A program made the position numbers and the translations under genes. Positions 16,891 to 26,506 of a stretch of DNA of 64,000 nt are shown here, one piece after another. Each line of letters starts with the position of its first letter. Position 1 is the first letter of the stretch. The notes under the pieces were generated by a model. It was not told the DNA's origin. It saw only the letters and a list, made by a program, of their open reading frames with translations, and searched no databases. The stretch is from Mycolicibacterium rhodesiae JS60 (lineage in GTDB: Bacteria > Actinomycetota > Actinomycetes > Mycobacteriales > Mycobacteriaceae): NCBI GenBank assembly GCA_000230935.2, contig AGIQ01000004.1, forward strand, positions 1 to 64,000, in the 5' to 3' direction.

Positions 16891-18804
16891 ATGCTTGAAC
16901 AGGTTCGCGGCCCCGCCGATTTGCAACACCTGTCCCAAGCGCAGCTGACCGATCTGGCCGCTGAGATTCGCCAGTTCCTGATTCACAAGGTCGCTGCCAC
17001 GGGTGGTCATCTCGGGCCCAACCTCGGTGTCGTCGAGCTGACGCTGGCGTTGCACCGGGTGTTCGACTCTCCGCACGACCCTATTCTTTTCGACACCGGA
17101 CACCAGGCCTACGTCCACAAGATGCTCACCGGTCGCGCGGCCGACTTCGACACGTTGCGCAAACGCGACGGCCTGTCGGGCTACCCGTCGCGGGCCGAGA
17201 GCGAGCACGACTGGGTCGAGTCCAGCCACGCCTCGGCGGCGCTGTCCTACGCCGACGGGTTGGCGAAGGCTTTCGAACTGACCGGCCACCGCAACCGCCA
17301 CGTCGTCGCGGTGGTCGGCGACGGCGCCCTGACCGGCGGCATGTGCTGGGAGGCGCTGAACAACATCGCCGCCGCCCGCCGGCCCGTGGTGATCGTCGTC
17401 AACGACAACGGCCGCTCGTACGCTCCGACGATCGGGGGTCTGGCCGATCATCTGGCCGGGCTGCGGCTGCAACCGGGCTATGAGCGGCTGCTGGAGCGCA
17501 CCCGGGTCGCCGTGCGTGGCGTCCCGGTGGTGGGCGAGCCCTGCTACCAGGCCATGCACAGCGTGAAGGCCGGTATCAAGGACGCGCTGTCGCCGCAGGT
17601 GATGTTCACCGACCTTGGCCTGAAATACGTCGGCCCGATCGACGGCCATGACGAACACGCGGTGGAAACCGCGCTGCGACACGCCCGCGGCTTCAACGCA
17701 CCGGTGATCGTGCACGTTGTCACCCGCAAGGGCATGGGGTACGCGCCTGCCGAGAACGACGAGGCCGAGCAGATGCACTCCTGCGGGGTGATCGACCCGG
17801 ACACCGGGCTGGCCACCAAGTCGGCGGCCCCGGGGTGGACATCGGTGTTCTCCGAGTCGCTGATCTCGTATGCCGCCAAGCGGCGCGACATCGTGGCGAT
17901 CACCGCGGCGATGCCCGGTCCGACCGGCCTGTCGGCGTTCGGGCAACGCTTTCCGGATCGATTGTTCGACGTCGGGATCGCCGAGCAGCATGCGATGACG
18001 TCGGCGGCCGGGCTTGCGATGGGCGGGCTGCACCCGGTGGTCGCGATCTACTCCACGTTCCTCAACCGCGCGTTCGACCAGATCATGATGGACGTCGCGT
18101 TGCACCAACTGCCCGTCACCATGGTCCTCGACCGTGCCGGGATCACCGGCAACGACGGCGCCAGCCACAACGGCATGTGGGACCTGTCGCTGCTCAACAT
18201 CGTTCCCGGCATCCGGGTGGCCGCGCCGCGTGATGGCGCCCGGCTGCGCGAAGAGCTGGGCGAAGCGCTGGAGATCAACGACGGCCCGACTGCCATCCGC
18301 TTCCCCAAAGGTGAAGTGGGCGAAGATATTCCCGCGGTCGAACGGCTTTCGGGCATTGACATTCTGGCGCGCCCGGCGGAGGGCTTGAGCGACGATGTGC
18401 TGCTGGTCGCGGTGGGATCGTTCGCCCCGATGGCGCTCAAGGTCGCCCAGCGGCTGCGTAATCAGGGCATCGGGGTGACCGTGGTGGATCCCCGCTGGGT
18501 GATCCCGGTGCCGGATGCGATTGCGTCCCTTGCCAAGTCGCACAAGCTTGTGGTCACGATGGAAGACAACGGCGCGCGTGGCGGCGTTGGCTCTGCGGTG
18601 TCCGCCTCGTTGCGCGCCGCCGAGATCGATATCCCGTGCCGCGATATCGCGGTGCCGCAACAGTTCCTGGACCATGCCGGGCGCGGTGAGGTGCTGGAGA
18701 TCGTCGGCCTGACCGAGCAGAACATCGCCCGTCAGGTGACCGGCTGGGTGGCCGCACTGAACGCGGTCGACGACACGGTCAGCGACTCGGCCGACAAGCG
18801 GTAA
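16891..18804 (+). CDS. dxs: 1-deoxy-D-xylulose-5-phosphate synthase
   Basis: A 637-residue thiamine-diphosphate enzyme condensing pyruvate and glyceraldehyde-3-phosphate, first step of the MEP isoprenoid pathway that supplies decaprenyl phosphate and menaquinone. The N-terminal G-G-H-L-G-P-N-L-G-V-V-E, the ThDP motif G-D-G-A-L-T-G-G-M near residue 144, the central G-I-A-E-Q-H-A-M and the C-terminal transketolase domain are all present at normal length. TAGACT (16879-16884) ends 6 nt before the ATG and there is no Shine-Dalgarno, so the transcript is predicted leaderless. It converges on the RNase D-like gene with a 4-nt gap. Confidence 0.97.
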   Translation: MLEQVRGPADLQHLSQAQLTDLAAEIRQFLIHKVAATGGHLGPNLGVVELTLALHRVFDSPHDPILFDTGHQAYVHKMLTGRAADFDTLRKRDGLSGYPSRAESEHDWVESSHASAALSYADGLAKAFELTGHRNRHVVAVVGDGALTGGMCWEALNNIAAARRPVVIVVNDNGRSYAPTIGGLADHLAGLRLQPGYERLLERTRVAVRGVPVVGEPCYQAMHSVKAGIKDALSPQVMFTDLGLKYVGPIDGHDEHAVETALRHARGFNAPVIVHVVTRKGMGYAPAENDEAEQMHSCGVIDPDTGLATKSAAPGWTSVFSESLISYAAKRRDIVAITAAMPGPTGLSAFGQRFPDRLFDVGIAEQHAMTSAAGLAMGGLHPVVAIYSTFLNRAFDQIMMDVALHQLPVTMVLDRAGITGNDGASHNGMWDLSLLNIVPGIRVAAPRDGARLREELGEALEINDGPTAIRFPKGEVGEDIPAVERLSGIDILARPAEGLSDDVLLVAVGSFAPMALKVAQRLRNQGIGVTVVDPRWVIPVPDAIASLAKSHKLVVTMEDNGARGGVGSAVSASLRAAEIDIPCRDIAVPQQFLDHAGRGEVLEIVGLTEQNIARQVTGWVAALNAVDDTVSDSADKR

Positions 18805-18808
18805 GCGC

Positions 18809-20086
18809 TCAATCCTTCTCGGCCGGCGGGCTCAGTGCCGTCGTCAACGCCGGAACCACAAGCGCGCGTTGCCACTGCCTGGCCCCTCCGTCGCGGAGGA
18901 ACGTCTCGATCGCCCCGCTGACATCGGCGGTGTCCTGCCAGTCCCAGCACAGCCTGCGGATGAGCTCGGGGGAGACCAAGTTCTCGGTCGGGACGTGCAC
19001 CCGCTCGGAGAGTTCAGAGAGCTGCGCGCGGGCGGCGTCCAGGCGGGCGGCGGCCTCGGGCTTGCGCTTGGCCCACCGCACCGCCGGCGGCGGGCCGTTC
19101 TGCGGCTCGGCGGTGTCCGGCAGTTCTGGGTTGGTGCGACCGGACTCCAGGGCGGCCAGCCAGATGTGCGCGCTGCGACGCTGTTTGTGCCCGCCGAAGA
19201 TCGGCAGTTTGGTCAGGTCCTCGACGGTCTTGGGGTCGGCCACCGCCGCGGCGATGATCGCCGAGTCCGGAAGGATCCGCCCCGGCGCGATATCGCGGCG
19301 CCGGGCGATCTGATCGCGCACCGTCCACAACTCCCGGACCGCGGCCAGCGCCTGGCGGTTGCGGACCTTGTGGATCCCGGAGGTCTTACGCCACCGATCC
19401 CGCCGCGTCGGGGTCGCTTCTGCACACCTGAGGTATTCGAATTCCTCTGCGGCCCAATCAGTCTTGTGTTGTTGGCGCAGGACGTCGGCGATCGCCTCCT
19501 GCAGCGCGATCAGCACCTCGACGTCCAGGGCCGCGTAGTTCAGCCACGCGTCGGGCAGCGGGCGCTTGGACCAGTCCGCCGCGCCATGTCCCTTGGCCAG
19601 CCCCAATCCGAGCAGGCGCTGCACCATGGCCGCCAGATTCACCCGCTCGAAGCCGGCCAGTCGGCCCGCCAGCTCGGTGTCGTAGAGGCGGGGCGGTCGC
19701 ATCCCGACCTCGGCCAGGCAGGGCAGATCCTGGTCGGCGGCATGCAGGATCCACTCGTCTTCGGCCAGCACCTCGGCGACCGGGCGCAGGACGTCGATCG
19801 GGCTGTTTCCGTGGTTGACCGGGTCGATGAGCACGGTGCCCGCGCCGGTGCGCCGGATCTGGATCAGGTAGGCGCGGTTGGAATAGCGGAAGCCCGAGGC
19901 GCGCTCGGCGTCGACGGCGAACGGGCCGGTGCCCTTCGCCAGCTGCTCAGCGGCCCTGGCGATCTCCTCGACGCTGACCGAGAGCGGCGGCACGCCCTCG
20001 GACGGGCACAGCAGAGGAGTGGCCTCGGGGGCGTCGTCGGCTGGGGTATCGGACACCGCGGCGGCGGCGTCATCATCGGGTCTCAT
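18809..20086 (-). CDS. RNase D-like 3'-5' exoribonuclease with HRDC domain (Rv2681 family)
   Basis: A 425-residue DEDD-superfamily exonuclease. Exo I is F-A-V-D-A-E near residue 56, Exo II is I-L-H-A-A-D-Q-D-L near residue 113, and Exo III is Y-A-A-L-D-V-E-V-L near residue 188. An HRDC nucleic-acid-binding domain follows (residues ~225-310), then a second helical region rich in Lys/Arg. It probably trims structured RNA or tRNA 3' ends. The ATG at 20086 overlaps nothing, and the DUF3000 gene ends one base upstream, so the two are co-transcribed. Confidence 0.9.
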   Translation of the reverse strand: MRPDDDAAAAVSDTPADDAPEATPLLCPSEGVPPLSVSVEEIARAAEQLAKGTGPFAVDAERASGFRYSNRAYLIQIRRTGAGTVLIDPVNHGNSPIDVLRPVAEVLAEDEWILHAADQDLPCLAEVGMRPPRLYDTELAGRLAGFERVNLAAMVQRLLGLGLAKGHGAADWSKRPLPDAWLNYAALDVEVLIALQEAIADVLRQQHKTDWAAEEFEYLRCAEATPTRRDRWRKTSGIHKVRNRQALAAVRELWTVRDQIARRRDIAPGRILPDSAIIAAAVADPKTVEDLTKLPIFGGHKQRRSAHIWLAALESGRTNPELPDTAEPQNGPPPAVRWAKRKPEAAARLDAARAQLSELSERVHVPTENLVSPELIRRLCWDWQDTADVSGAIETFLRDGGARQWQRALVVPALTTALSPPAEKD

Positions 20087-20087
20087 G

Positions 20088-20669
20088 TCAGGCGCGCGAG
20101 CGGGAACCCAGGTCCGTCACTCCCACCGGCGGCAGGCCCGCGGCGTGCTCGAGCACCTCACAGAACGCCTGGACGTGGGTGTCGAGCGCCATCGTCGTGG
20201 CCGTCCAGGACGCGCGCATCTCGAGCTGATGCGCACGCGGCGGACCGGAGATGTCGCCGTACCGGACCGAGGTGGTTGCCGTAACGGTGCCGCCCAGGGC
20301 GGTGACGTGCTCGGCGCGGCTGTCGAGGGCGTCGACGAGCCAGCTCCACGCCACCTCGGGCAGCAACGGGTCGACGGCCTCGCTGGAGTCCAGGTCGGCC
20401 TGGATGTAGGCGACCAGCCGCATGGTGCCGTCCCAGGCCTCGGAGCCGTCGGGATCGTGCAGCAGGATCAGCCGGCCGAACGCGTCGCCCTCGGTGTGCT
20501 CCGGGACGATCTCGGTCTCGGCGTGTTTGACCTCCGCGCCCAGCGCATAGCTGTAGGGCGCGAGACGTTGAGGTGGGCGGATCGGACCGAGCTCGATCTC
20601 CGGCCGTACCTCGGCGGCGTTCATCGCCGCCACCGCCTCGCGGAAAAGCGCCGGTTCCGCAGTGGTCAC
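20088..20669 (-). CDS. DUF3000 protein (Rv2680 family)
   Basis: A 193-residue soluble actinobacterial protein of unknown function (A-V-A-A-M-N-A-A-E-V-R-P-E near the start, A-W-D-G-T-M-R-L-V-A-Y-I-Q centrally). The GTG at 20669 is preferred because TAGCGT (20678-20683) ends 8 nt before it and earlier in-frame codons have no family similarity; the transcript is predicted leaderless. It is directly upstream of the RNase D-like gene, an arrangement conserved in mycobacteria. Confidence 0.88.
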   Translation of the reverse strand: MTTAEPALFREAVAAMNAAEVRPEIELGPIRPPQRLAPYSYALGAEVKHAETEIVPEHTEGDAFGRLILLHDPDGSEAWDGTMRLVAYIQADLDSSEAVDPLLPEVAWSWLVDALDSRAEHVTALGGTVTATTSVRYGDISGPPRAHQLEMRASWTATTMALDTHVQAFCEVLEHAAGLPPVGVTDLGSRSRA

Positions 20670-20822
20670 AGCAATTGACGCTAGCCCTATCGTCGAGGTC
20701 GAGGGGGCAGGCGCGCCGATTTGGTGCCATCCGGCGGGCAGGAGCGAAGCGACCCGGGGATGGGCCCGGGCGGGCGAGGGCACGTGGGCCGGACTCGTGG
20801 GCTCATGGGAGCATGGACGGCG

Positions 20823-21872
20823 ATGAGTACCCGTCGCCGGCTGCCCGAGGCGCCCTACCTGGCCGCCGCCACTGGCCGCAAGCCAAGCCGTGTCCCCGTG
20901 TGGTTCATGCGCCAGGCCGGCCGGTCACTTCCCGAGTACCGCGAACTGCGGGCCAAGAACACGATGATGCAGGCCTGCTTCGACCCGGAACTGGTCTGCG
21001 AGATCACCATGCAGCCGATCCGCAGGCACGGGGTTGACGCGGCGATCCTGTTCTCCGACATCGTGGTCCCGCTGCGCGGCGCGGGCATTGCGTTGGACAT
21101 CGTGCCCGACGTCGGCCCGGTGATCGATCATCCGGTGCGCACCGCCGCGGATGTCGAGGCCATGAAAGGTTTTGAGCTGCAAGGGGTCAGTGCGATCGCC
21201 GACGCGGTCGGGCTGCTGGTGTCCGAGCTCGGCGAGGTGCCGCTGATCGGTTTCGCCGGCGCCCCGTTCACTTTGGCGTCGTATCTGATCGAGGGCGGCC
21301 CCAGTAAGCAGCACGAGCGGACCAAGGCGATGATGTTGGCCGATCCGTCGACCTGGCACGCGCTGATGGATGTTCTGGCCGACCTGACGATCGCGTTCCT
21401 GAAGGTGCAGCTCGACGCCGGGGTGGATGCCATCCAGGTGTTCGACTCCTGGGCGGGCACGCTCTCGCTGGCCGACTACCGCAGCCACGTACTGCCGCAC
21501 AGTTCGCGGGTGTTCGCTGCCCTGGCCGACTACCAGGTACCGATGACGCACTTCGGCGTCGGCACCGCTGAGCTGCTCGGTGCGATGGGAGAGGCGGGCG
21601 CCGGCGTCGTCGGCGTCGACTGGCGGACGTCGCTGTCCGACGCCGCATTGCGCGTCGGCCCCGACAAGGCCCTGCAGGGCAATCTGGATCCCGTCGCCCT
21701 GCTGGCCGGCTGGCCGGCGGTCGAGCGGGCGGCCCGGGCGGTTGTCGACGACGGCAGGCGCGCGATCGACGCCGGGGCTGCCGGGCACATCTTCAACCTC
21801 GGCCACGGCGTTCTTCCGGCCACCGACCCGGGACTGCTGACAGATCTGGTGGGCTTGGTGCACTCGTTGTGA
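20823..21872 (+). CDS. hemE: Uroporphyrinogen III decarboxylase
   Basis: A 349-residue enzyme that removes four acetate carboxyls from uroporphyrinogen III to give coproporphyrinogen III. Signature residues include R-Q-A-G-R-S-L-P-E-Y near residue 30, L-F-S-D-I near residue 80 and F-D-S-W-A-G near residue 206. The ATG at 20823 gives M-S-T-R-R-R-L-P-E, matching the family; GGAG lies 11 nt upstream. It overlaps hemY by 4 nt (GTGA), forming the haem operon hemE-hemY-chdC. Confidence 0.96.
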   Translation: MSTRRRLPEAPYLAAATGRKPSRVPVWFMRQAGRSLPEYRELRAKNTMMQACFDPELVCEITMQPIRRHGVDAAILFSDIVVPLRGAGIALDIVPDVGPVIDHPVRTAADVEAMKGFELQGVSAIADAVGLLVSELGEVPLIGFAGAPFTLASYLIEGGPSKQHERTKAMMLADPSTWHALMDVLADLTIAFLKVQLDAGVDAIQVFDSWAGTLSLADYRSHVLPHSSRVFAALADYQVPMTHFGVGTAELLGAMGEAGAGVVGVDWRTSLSDAALRVGPDKALQGNLDPVALLAGWPAVERAARAVVDDGRRAIDAGAAGHIFNLGHGVLPATDPGLLTDLVGLVHSL

Positions 21873-23221
21873 GCCCCCGGTATTGCGTTGTCGGAGGCGG
21901 CATTTCAGGTTTGGCCGCCGCTTACCGGTTGCGCGTGCTGGTGGGTGACGACGCCGACATCACAGTGTTCGACCCGGCCGACCGGCTCGGCGGCATCCTG
22001 CGCACCGAACGCCTCGGTGGGCAAATGATGGACGTCGGCGCGGAAGCCTTCGTGGTGCGCCGCCCCGAAGTGCCTGCCCTGCTGACCGAGCTCGGCCTGG
22101 CCGGCCGGCAGATCAGCACCACCGGTGTGCGGCCCACGATCTACAGTCAGGGCCGCATCCACCCGCTGCCGCCGGACACCGTGAACGGCATCCCGACCTC
22201 GGCGGCGTCGGTGACCGGCCTGGTCGATGACGCGACGATCGCGCAGATGGCCGCCGAGCCCCACCGGCCGCTGCACTGGCAGCCCGGCGCCGACCCCGCC
22301 GTCGGCGCCGTCGTCGCCGACCGGTTCGGCGAGCAGGTGGTGGCCCGCTCGGTGGATCCGATGCTGTCCGGCGTCTACGCCGGCTCGGCGGCCACCATCG
22401 GCATCCGCTCCGCGGCGCCGACGCTGGCCGCCGCCCTGGACGCCGGCGCTCCCAGCCTCACCGACGCCGGGCGGCGCGCGCTGCCCGGCAGCACGCGCGG
22501 CCCGGTGTTCGGCGCGATCGCGGGCGGCTATCAGGTGCTGCTGGACGAACTGGTGGCCCGCAGCAGGCTGACGTGGATACCGACGTCGGTCACGCACGTC
22601 GCGCCCGACGGCAACGGCTGGAGCCTGTGCGATGACGAGGGCCGGCACTGGCGCGCCGACGCGGTCATCGTCGCCGTACCGGCGCCGCGGCTGGCGCCGC
22701 TGCTGGCCGATGTCGCACCGAACGCCGCCGCGACGGCCGCCCGGATTCCGGTCGCGTCGGCGGCGGTGCTGGCGCTGGCCGTCCCCGGCGGCACCCCGCT
22801 GCCGCAGCAGTCCGGCGTACTCGTCGCCAGCGGAGAACGCTTGCACGCCAAGGCGATTACCCTGTCGACTCGCAAGTGGGGAGCGCGCGGCAATGCCGAA
22901 TTGCTGCGGCTGTCGTTCGGCAGGTTCGGTGATTCGGTGGCGCGCGACACCCCCGATACCGCGTTGCTGAACTGGGCGGTGGCCGACCTCGAGACGGTGT
23001 TCGGCTTCGCGGTGGAACCCGTGGACTTCCTGGTTCACCGCTGGCTGGACGCGATGCCGCAATACGGCCCCGGTCATCAGGAGCTCACCGCCGGACTGCG
23101 GAGCGACTTGCCGCCGACTCTGGCGATCGCGGGCAACTACCTCGACGGCATCGGCGTGCCCGCCTGCGTGGCGGTGGCAGGGCGGGCTGCGGAGTCTGTG
23201 GTGAAGGCCACCGGCAACTAG
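21869..23221 (+). CDS. hemY: Coproporphyrinogen III oxidase (HemY/CgoX)
   Basis: A 450-residue FAD enzyme. The dinucleotide site is C-V-V-G-G-G-I-S-G-L-A-A-A-Y at the N-terminus and the C-terminal G-N-Y-L-D-G-I-G-V-P-A-C motif is typical of the family. In actinobacteria this protein, long annotated as protoporphyrinogen oxidase, oxidises coproporphyrinogen III to coproporphyrin III in the coproporphyrin-dependent pathway; the nearby chdC gene supports that. The GTG overlaps the hemE stop codon. Confidence 0.95.
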   Translation: MSPRYCVVGGGISGLAAAYRLRVLVGDDADITVFDPADRLGGILRTERLGGQMMDVGAEAFVVRRPEVPALLTELGLAGRQISTTGVRPTIYSQGRIHPLPPDTVNGIPTSAASVTGLVDDATIAQMAAEPHRPLHWQPGADPAVGAVVADRFGEQVVARSVDPMLSGVYAGSAATIGIRSAAPTLAAALDAGAPSLTDAGRRALPGSTRGPVFGAIAGGYQVLLDELVARSRLTWIPTSVTHVAPDGNGWSLCDDEGRHWRADAVIVAVPAPRLAPLLADVAPNAAATAARIPVASAAVLALAVPGGTPLPQQSGVLVASGERLHAKAITLSTRKWGARGNAELLRLSFGRFGDSVARDTPDTALLNWAVADLETVFGFAVEPVDFLVHRWLDAMPQYGPGHQELTAGLRSDLPPTLAIAGNYLDGIGVPACVAVAGRAAESVVKATGN

Positions 23222-23283
23222 CACCGCGTGGTGGCTGCCACCATCCGCCGATGGCCGAAGGTCCGCGTGGCACGATGGGTGCC

Positions 23284-23988
23284 ATGGCCAAACTGGACTA
23301 CGACGAGCTCAACGCCACAATCCGCTACGTGATGTTCTCGGTGTTCGCCGCGGAACCGGGCGAGCTGGGCTACGACGAGGAATCCCGCGCCGCGGTCGTC
23401 GACGAGACCGCCACCTTCCTCAAGCAGCAGGAGGAGAACGGTGTCGTGGTTCGCGGTCTGTACGACGTCGCCGGCCTGCGCGCCGACGCCGACTTCATGA
23501 TCTGGACGCACGCCGAGCGGATCGAGTCACTCCAGGCCACCTACAGCGACTTCCGGCGCACCACCACGCTGGGCCGGGCGGTGTCGCCGGTGTGGAGCGC
23601 CGTGGCGCTGCATCGGCCGGCCGAGTTCAACAAGAGTCATGTCCCGGCCTTCCTGGCCGGCGAGGAACCGGGCAACTACGTCTGCGTCTACCCGTTCGTC
23701 CGTTCGCTGGACTGGTACCTGCTGCCCGATGACGACCGCCGCAAGATGCTGGCCGATCACGGGATGGCCGCGCGGAGCTACAAGGATGTCCGCGCCAACA
23801 CAGTGCCCGCCTTCGCCCTCGGCGACTATGAGTGGATCCTGGCGTTCGAGGCTCCTGAGCTGTATCGCATCGTCGACCTGATGCGGGATCTGCGCGCCAC
23901 CGAGGCCCGCCGCCACGTGCGCGAGGAGATCCCGTTCTTCACCGGTCCCCGGATCGGTGTGGAGGAACTGGTCGCCAAGCTGCCCTAG
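23284..23988 (+). CDS. chdC: Coproheme decarboxylase ChdC (HemQ)
   Basis: A 234-residue chlorite-dismutase-fold protein that decarboxylates coproheme to haem b, the last step of the actinobacterial pathway. The catalytic tyrosine lies in V-C-V-Y-P-F-V-R-S near residue 136 and the haem-ligand histidine is in M-L-A-D-H-G-M near residue 159. The ATG at 23284 gives M-A-K-L-D-Y-D-E-L-N, the family start. It follows hemY by 62 bp in the same direction. The ferrochelatase gene is not in this window. Confidence 0.95.
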   Translation: MAKLDYDELNATIRYVMFSVFAAEPGELGYDEESRAAVVDETATFLKQQEENGVVVRGLYDVAGLRADADFMIWTHAERIESLQATYSDFRRTTTLGRAVSPVWSAVALHRPAEFNKSHVPAFLAGEEPGNYVCVYPFVRSLDWYLLPDDDRRKMLADHGMAARSYKDVRANTVPAFALGDYEWILAFEAPELYRIVDLMRDLRATEARRHVREEIPFFTGPRIGVEELVAKLP

Positions 23989-24033
23989 CTGCATAATCGC
24001 ACCGTCGGTGGGCCAAGAGTTCGCTACGATTGC

Positions 24034-26496
24034 GTGGCCGTGATTCTGTGCGGCCGGGACGATCGGGAGGCCCGCGTGACGGGGCTAGGGGCGACGCAGA
24101 CGAGGTCCGTGGTTGGTGGTCTGGTCGCGTCTGTGGTGCTTGTCGGCGGATTGCTTGTTCTCGGCGCAGTGTCAGGCGGTTCGCTCTTCGCGGTGGTCGC
24201 CAACACCGACAATGTGATGATCGTGCTAGCCGTGGCAGCCGTGATCGCTGCGGTCCGGACCGCGCAGAGCGGGCGTGGCCGGGTCCGTCTGGCATGGGTC
24301 AGCATCGCGATCGGGCTCGGATGCTTCACCATCGGGGCGATCCTGTGGCGCATCTACAAGCTCGTCGGTCTCAAGCACCCGTACCCGTCGGTGGCCGACC
24401 TCGCGTATCTCGTGCTCCCGATCGCCACAGCGATCGCGCTGTTACTGCTCTCGTCCGGCCTGTCCCGCACGTCACGGACCCGGTTGGTCCTCGACGGGCT
24501 GATCGTGGCCGGCTCGTTCACCATCGTCGGCTGGGCTGCGGTGCTCGACGAGCTGTGGAATTCGGTGCCCAGGGATCGGCTACAGGTTGCGGTCTCGGTC
24601 AGCTACCCGGTCTTGGACGCCGCGGTTCTCACGATTGGCGTCCTGGTGGTGGCGCGTGCCCAACGTGGCCAGCGTCTGACGCTGAACCTGCTCACGTTGG
24701 GCATGTTGGGTATCGCCATATCCGACGGCGTCTTCGTCTATCTCACGGCGACGCACCAGCGAACGAGCACCCAGATGCTCGATATCGGATGGCTGCTCGG
24801 CTTGGTGCTGTTCATCGGCGCCGCGATCACGGGGCGAGGGTTCGCGCACCGGGAAGTGGTTGCGGCTCAACCGGGTTCGATGACTGCGGTGTGGCTACCG
24901 TTCGTGCCGTTGATGCTGGCCAGCATCGCGATCTTCACCCAATCGCCCGACGAGATCAAGGACGGGCCGATACCTGTCATCGGCATCGTCCTGCTGCTGG
25001 CCTTCAGTGCCCGCCAGGTGTTGGTGATGGCCGAGAACCGGGTGCTGCTGGCGACGGTGGCCGAGCAGGCGCTCCGCGATCCGCTGACCGGCGTGGGCAA
25101 CCGGATCGTCTTCCGGGATCGACTCAACCACGCCATGGAAATGCGTCAGCGAGACGGCATTTCGGTCGGTGTTCTGGCCATGGATCTCGACGATTTCAAG
25201 GTGGTCAACGACACCCTCGGTCACCCGGTCGGTGACGAATTGCTCAGCATGGTCGCCGAGCGGATCGTCGCGTGTGTGCGAGCAGGCGACACGGTGGCGC
25301 GACTGGGCGGTGACGAGTTCTCGGTCCTCATCGAGGGCAGAGTGGACCATTCACAGCTGGTTGCCCACCGCGTGGTGGAGGCATTCGACAAGCCGTTCGT
25401 CGTCGACGGCCAGGAACTGCTGATCCGGCCCAGTGTCGGCCTCGCGGTCGCCGACGCCGACGAACCTGACCTGACCGCCGAGGATCTGCTGAAACGGGCC
25501 GATATCGCGATGTATTCGGCGAAGCGGTCCCGCAGCGGCGGCGTGCACCCGTTCAACTCGGAGATGCTGCTGGCCGAATCGCCGGATAGTGAGCTGTTCG
25601 TCAGCGGCCCGTTCCCGGTCGCCCGGAGCGGCGCCAGCACGATTCGGCTGCTGGGCGAGCTGCGTCAGGCCATCGACCAGTTCGAACTCACGCTGGTGTA
25701 TCAGCCGAAGTTCGACCTGAACACCGCGGTGATCGTGGGGGTGGAGGCGCTGGTTCGCTGGCCGCATCCAAAGCGGGGGCTGTTGCCGCCCGATGAATTC
25801 CTCCCGCTGGTGCGCCGCTACGGGCTGATGGGCTCGATCACCGATCTGGTGGTGAACCAGGCGCTCGATGACGTATTGCGTTGGCGCGCAGAGGGACTCA
25901 CCGTTCCCATCGCGATCAACATGTTCGCGCCCTCGATGGCCGATCTACGGTTGCCCGGCAAGTTCGCCAAATCGCTGGCGGACCGGAAGATCGACCCGTC
26001 GCACCTGACCGTCGAGATCACCGAGGACCTGTTCCTGGACAACATGGATCGCACCAAGACCGTTCTGAATCAATTGCAGGAGAACGGTATTCGGATCGCC
26101 ATCGATGACTTCGGCAGCGGCTACTCGGCGCTGTCATACATGCGCGACCTCACCGTCGACGAAGTCAAGCTCGACCGGCACTTCATCGCGCCGATCCCCG
26201 CCGATCGGCGGGCGGCGGCCGTAGTGAGGGCGGTGGTCAGCCTGGCCGACGAACTGGGATTGACCACCGTCGCCGAGGGTATTGAGAACGCTGTCACGGC
26301 GGACTGGCTTCGGGAACACGGCTGCCACGTCGGACAGGGCTATTACTTCAGTCCCCCACTGTCGTCGGCCAAGCTCGCCGAGGTCTTGAAGAAGTGCCAA
26401 ACCGACGGCAACTGCCAGACATTGGCCTGCTCAAACCGCGAGGGCTCCTGTCACTGGGTCGAATCCGACGTCCCACAGATCGAGCTGATGCGCTAG
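24034..26496 (+). CDS. Membrane GGDEF-EAL protein 1 (c-di-GMP synthesis/hydrolysis)
   Basis: An 820-residue protein with about ten N-terminal helices (residues ~25-330), then a diguanylate cyclase domain with intact G-G-D-E-F (425-429) and a phosphodiesterase domain with E-A-L (571-573) plus D-D-F-G-S-G-Y. The inhibitory I-site R-A-G-D lies five residues before G-G-D-E-F. Both active sites look complete, so it may make and degrade cyclic-di-GMP. A cysteine-rich tail (four Cys in the last ~35 residues) is unlike its two tandem paralogues. TACGAT (24025-24030) precedes GTG 24034 and GTG 24040; the second fits a leaderless start better. Confidence 0.93.
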   Translation: MAVILCGRDDREARVTGLGATQTRSVVGGLVASVVLVGGLLVLGAVSGGSLFAVVANTDNVMIVLAVAAVIAAVRTAQSGRGRVRLAWVSIAIGLGCFTIGAILWRIYKLVGLKHPYPSVADLAYLVLPIATAIALLLLSSGLSRTSRTRLVLDGLIVAGSFTIVGWAAVLDELWNSVPRDRLQVAVSVSYPVLDAAVLTIGVLVVARAQRGQRLTLNLLTLGMLGIAISDGVFVYLTATHQRTSTQMLDIGWLLGLVLFIGAAITGRGFAHREVVAAQPGSMTAVWLPFVPLMLASIAIFTQSPDEIKDGPIPVIGIVLLLAFSARQVLVMAENRVLLATVAEQALRDPLTGVGNRIVFRDRLNHAMEMRQRDGISVGVLAMDLDDFKVVNDTLGHPVGDELLSMVAERIVACVRAGDTVARLGGDEFSVLIEGRVDHSQLVAHRVVEAFDKPFVVDGQELLIRPSVGLAVADADEPDLTAEDLLKRADIAMYSAKRSRSGGVHPFNSEMLLAESPDSELFVSGPFPVARSGASTIRLLGELRQAIDQFELTLVYQPKFDLNTAVIVGVEALVRWPHPKRGLLPPDEFLPLVRRYGLMGSITDLVVNQALDDVLRWRAEGLTVPIAINMFAPSMADLRLPGKFAKSLADRKIDPSHLTVEITEDLFLDNMDRTKTVLNQLQENGIRIAIDDFGSGYSALSYMRDLTVDEVKLDRHFIAPIPADRRAAAVVRAVVSLADELGLTTVAEGIENAVTADWLREHGCHVGQGYYFSPPLSSAKLAEVLKKCQTDGNCQTLACSNREGSCHWVESDVPQIELMR

Positions 26497-26506
26497 GAGG
26501 TCTGAA

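Noticed and set aside
16864..18675. Minus-strand frame of 603 codons opposite dxs
   Set aside because: Histidine/arginine-rich shadow of dxs, no domain.
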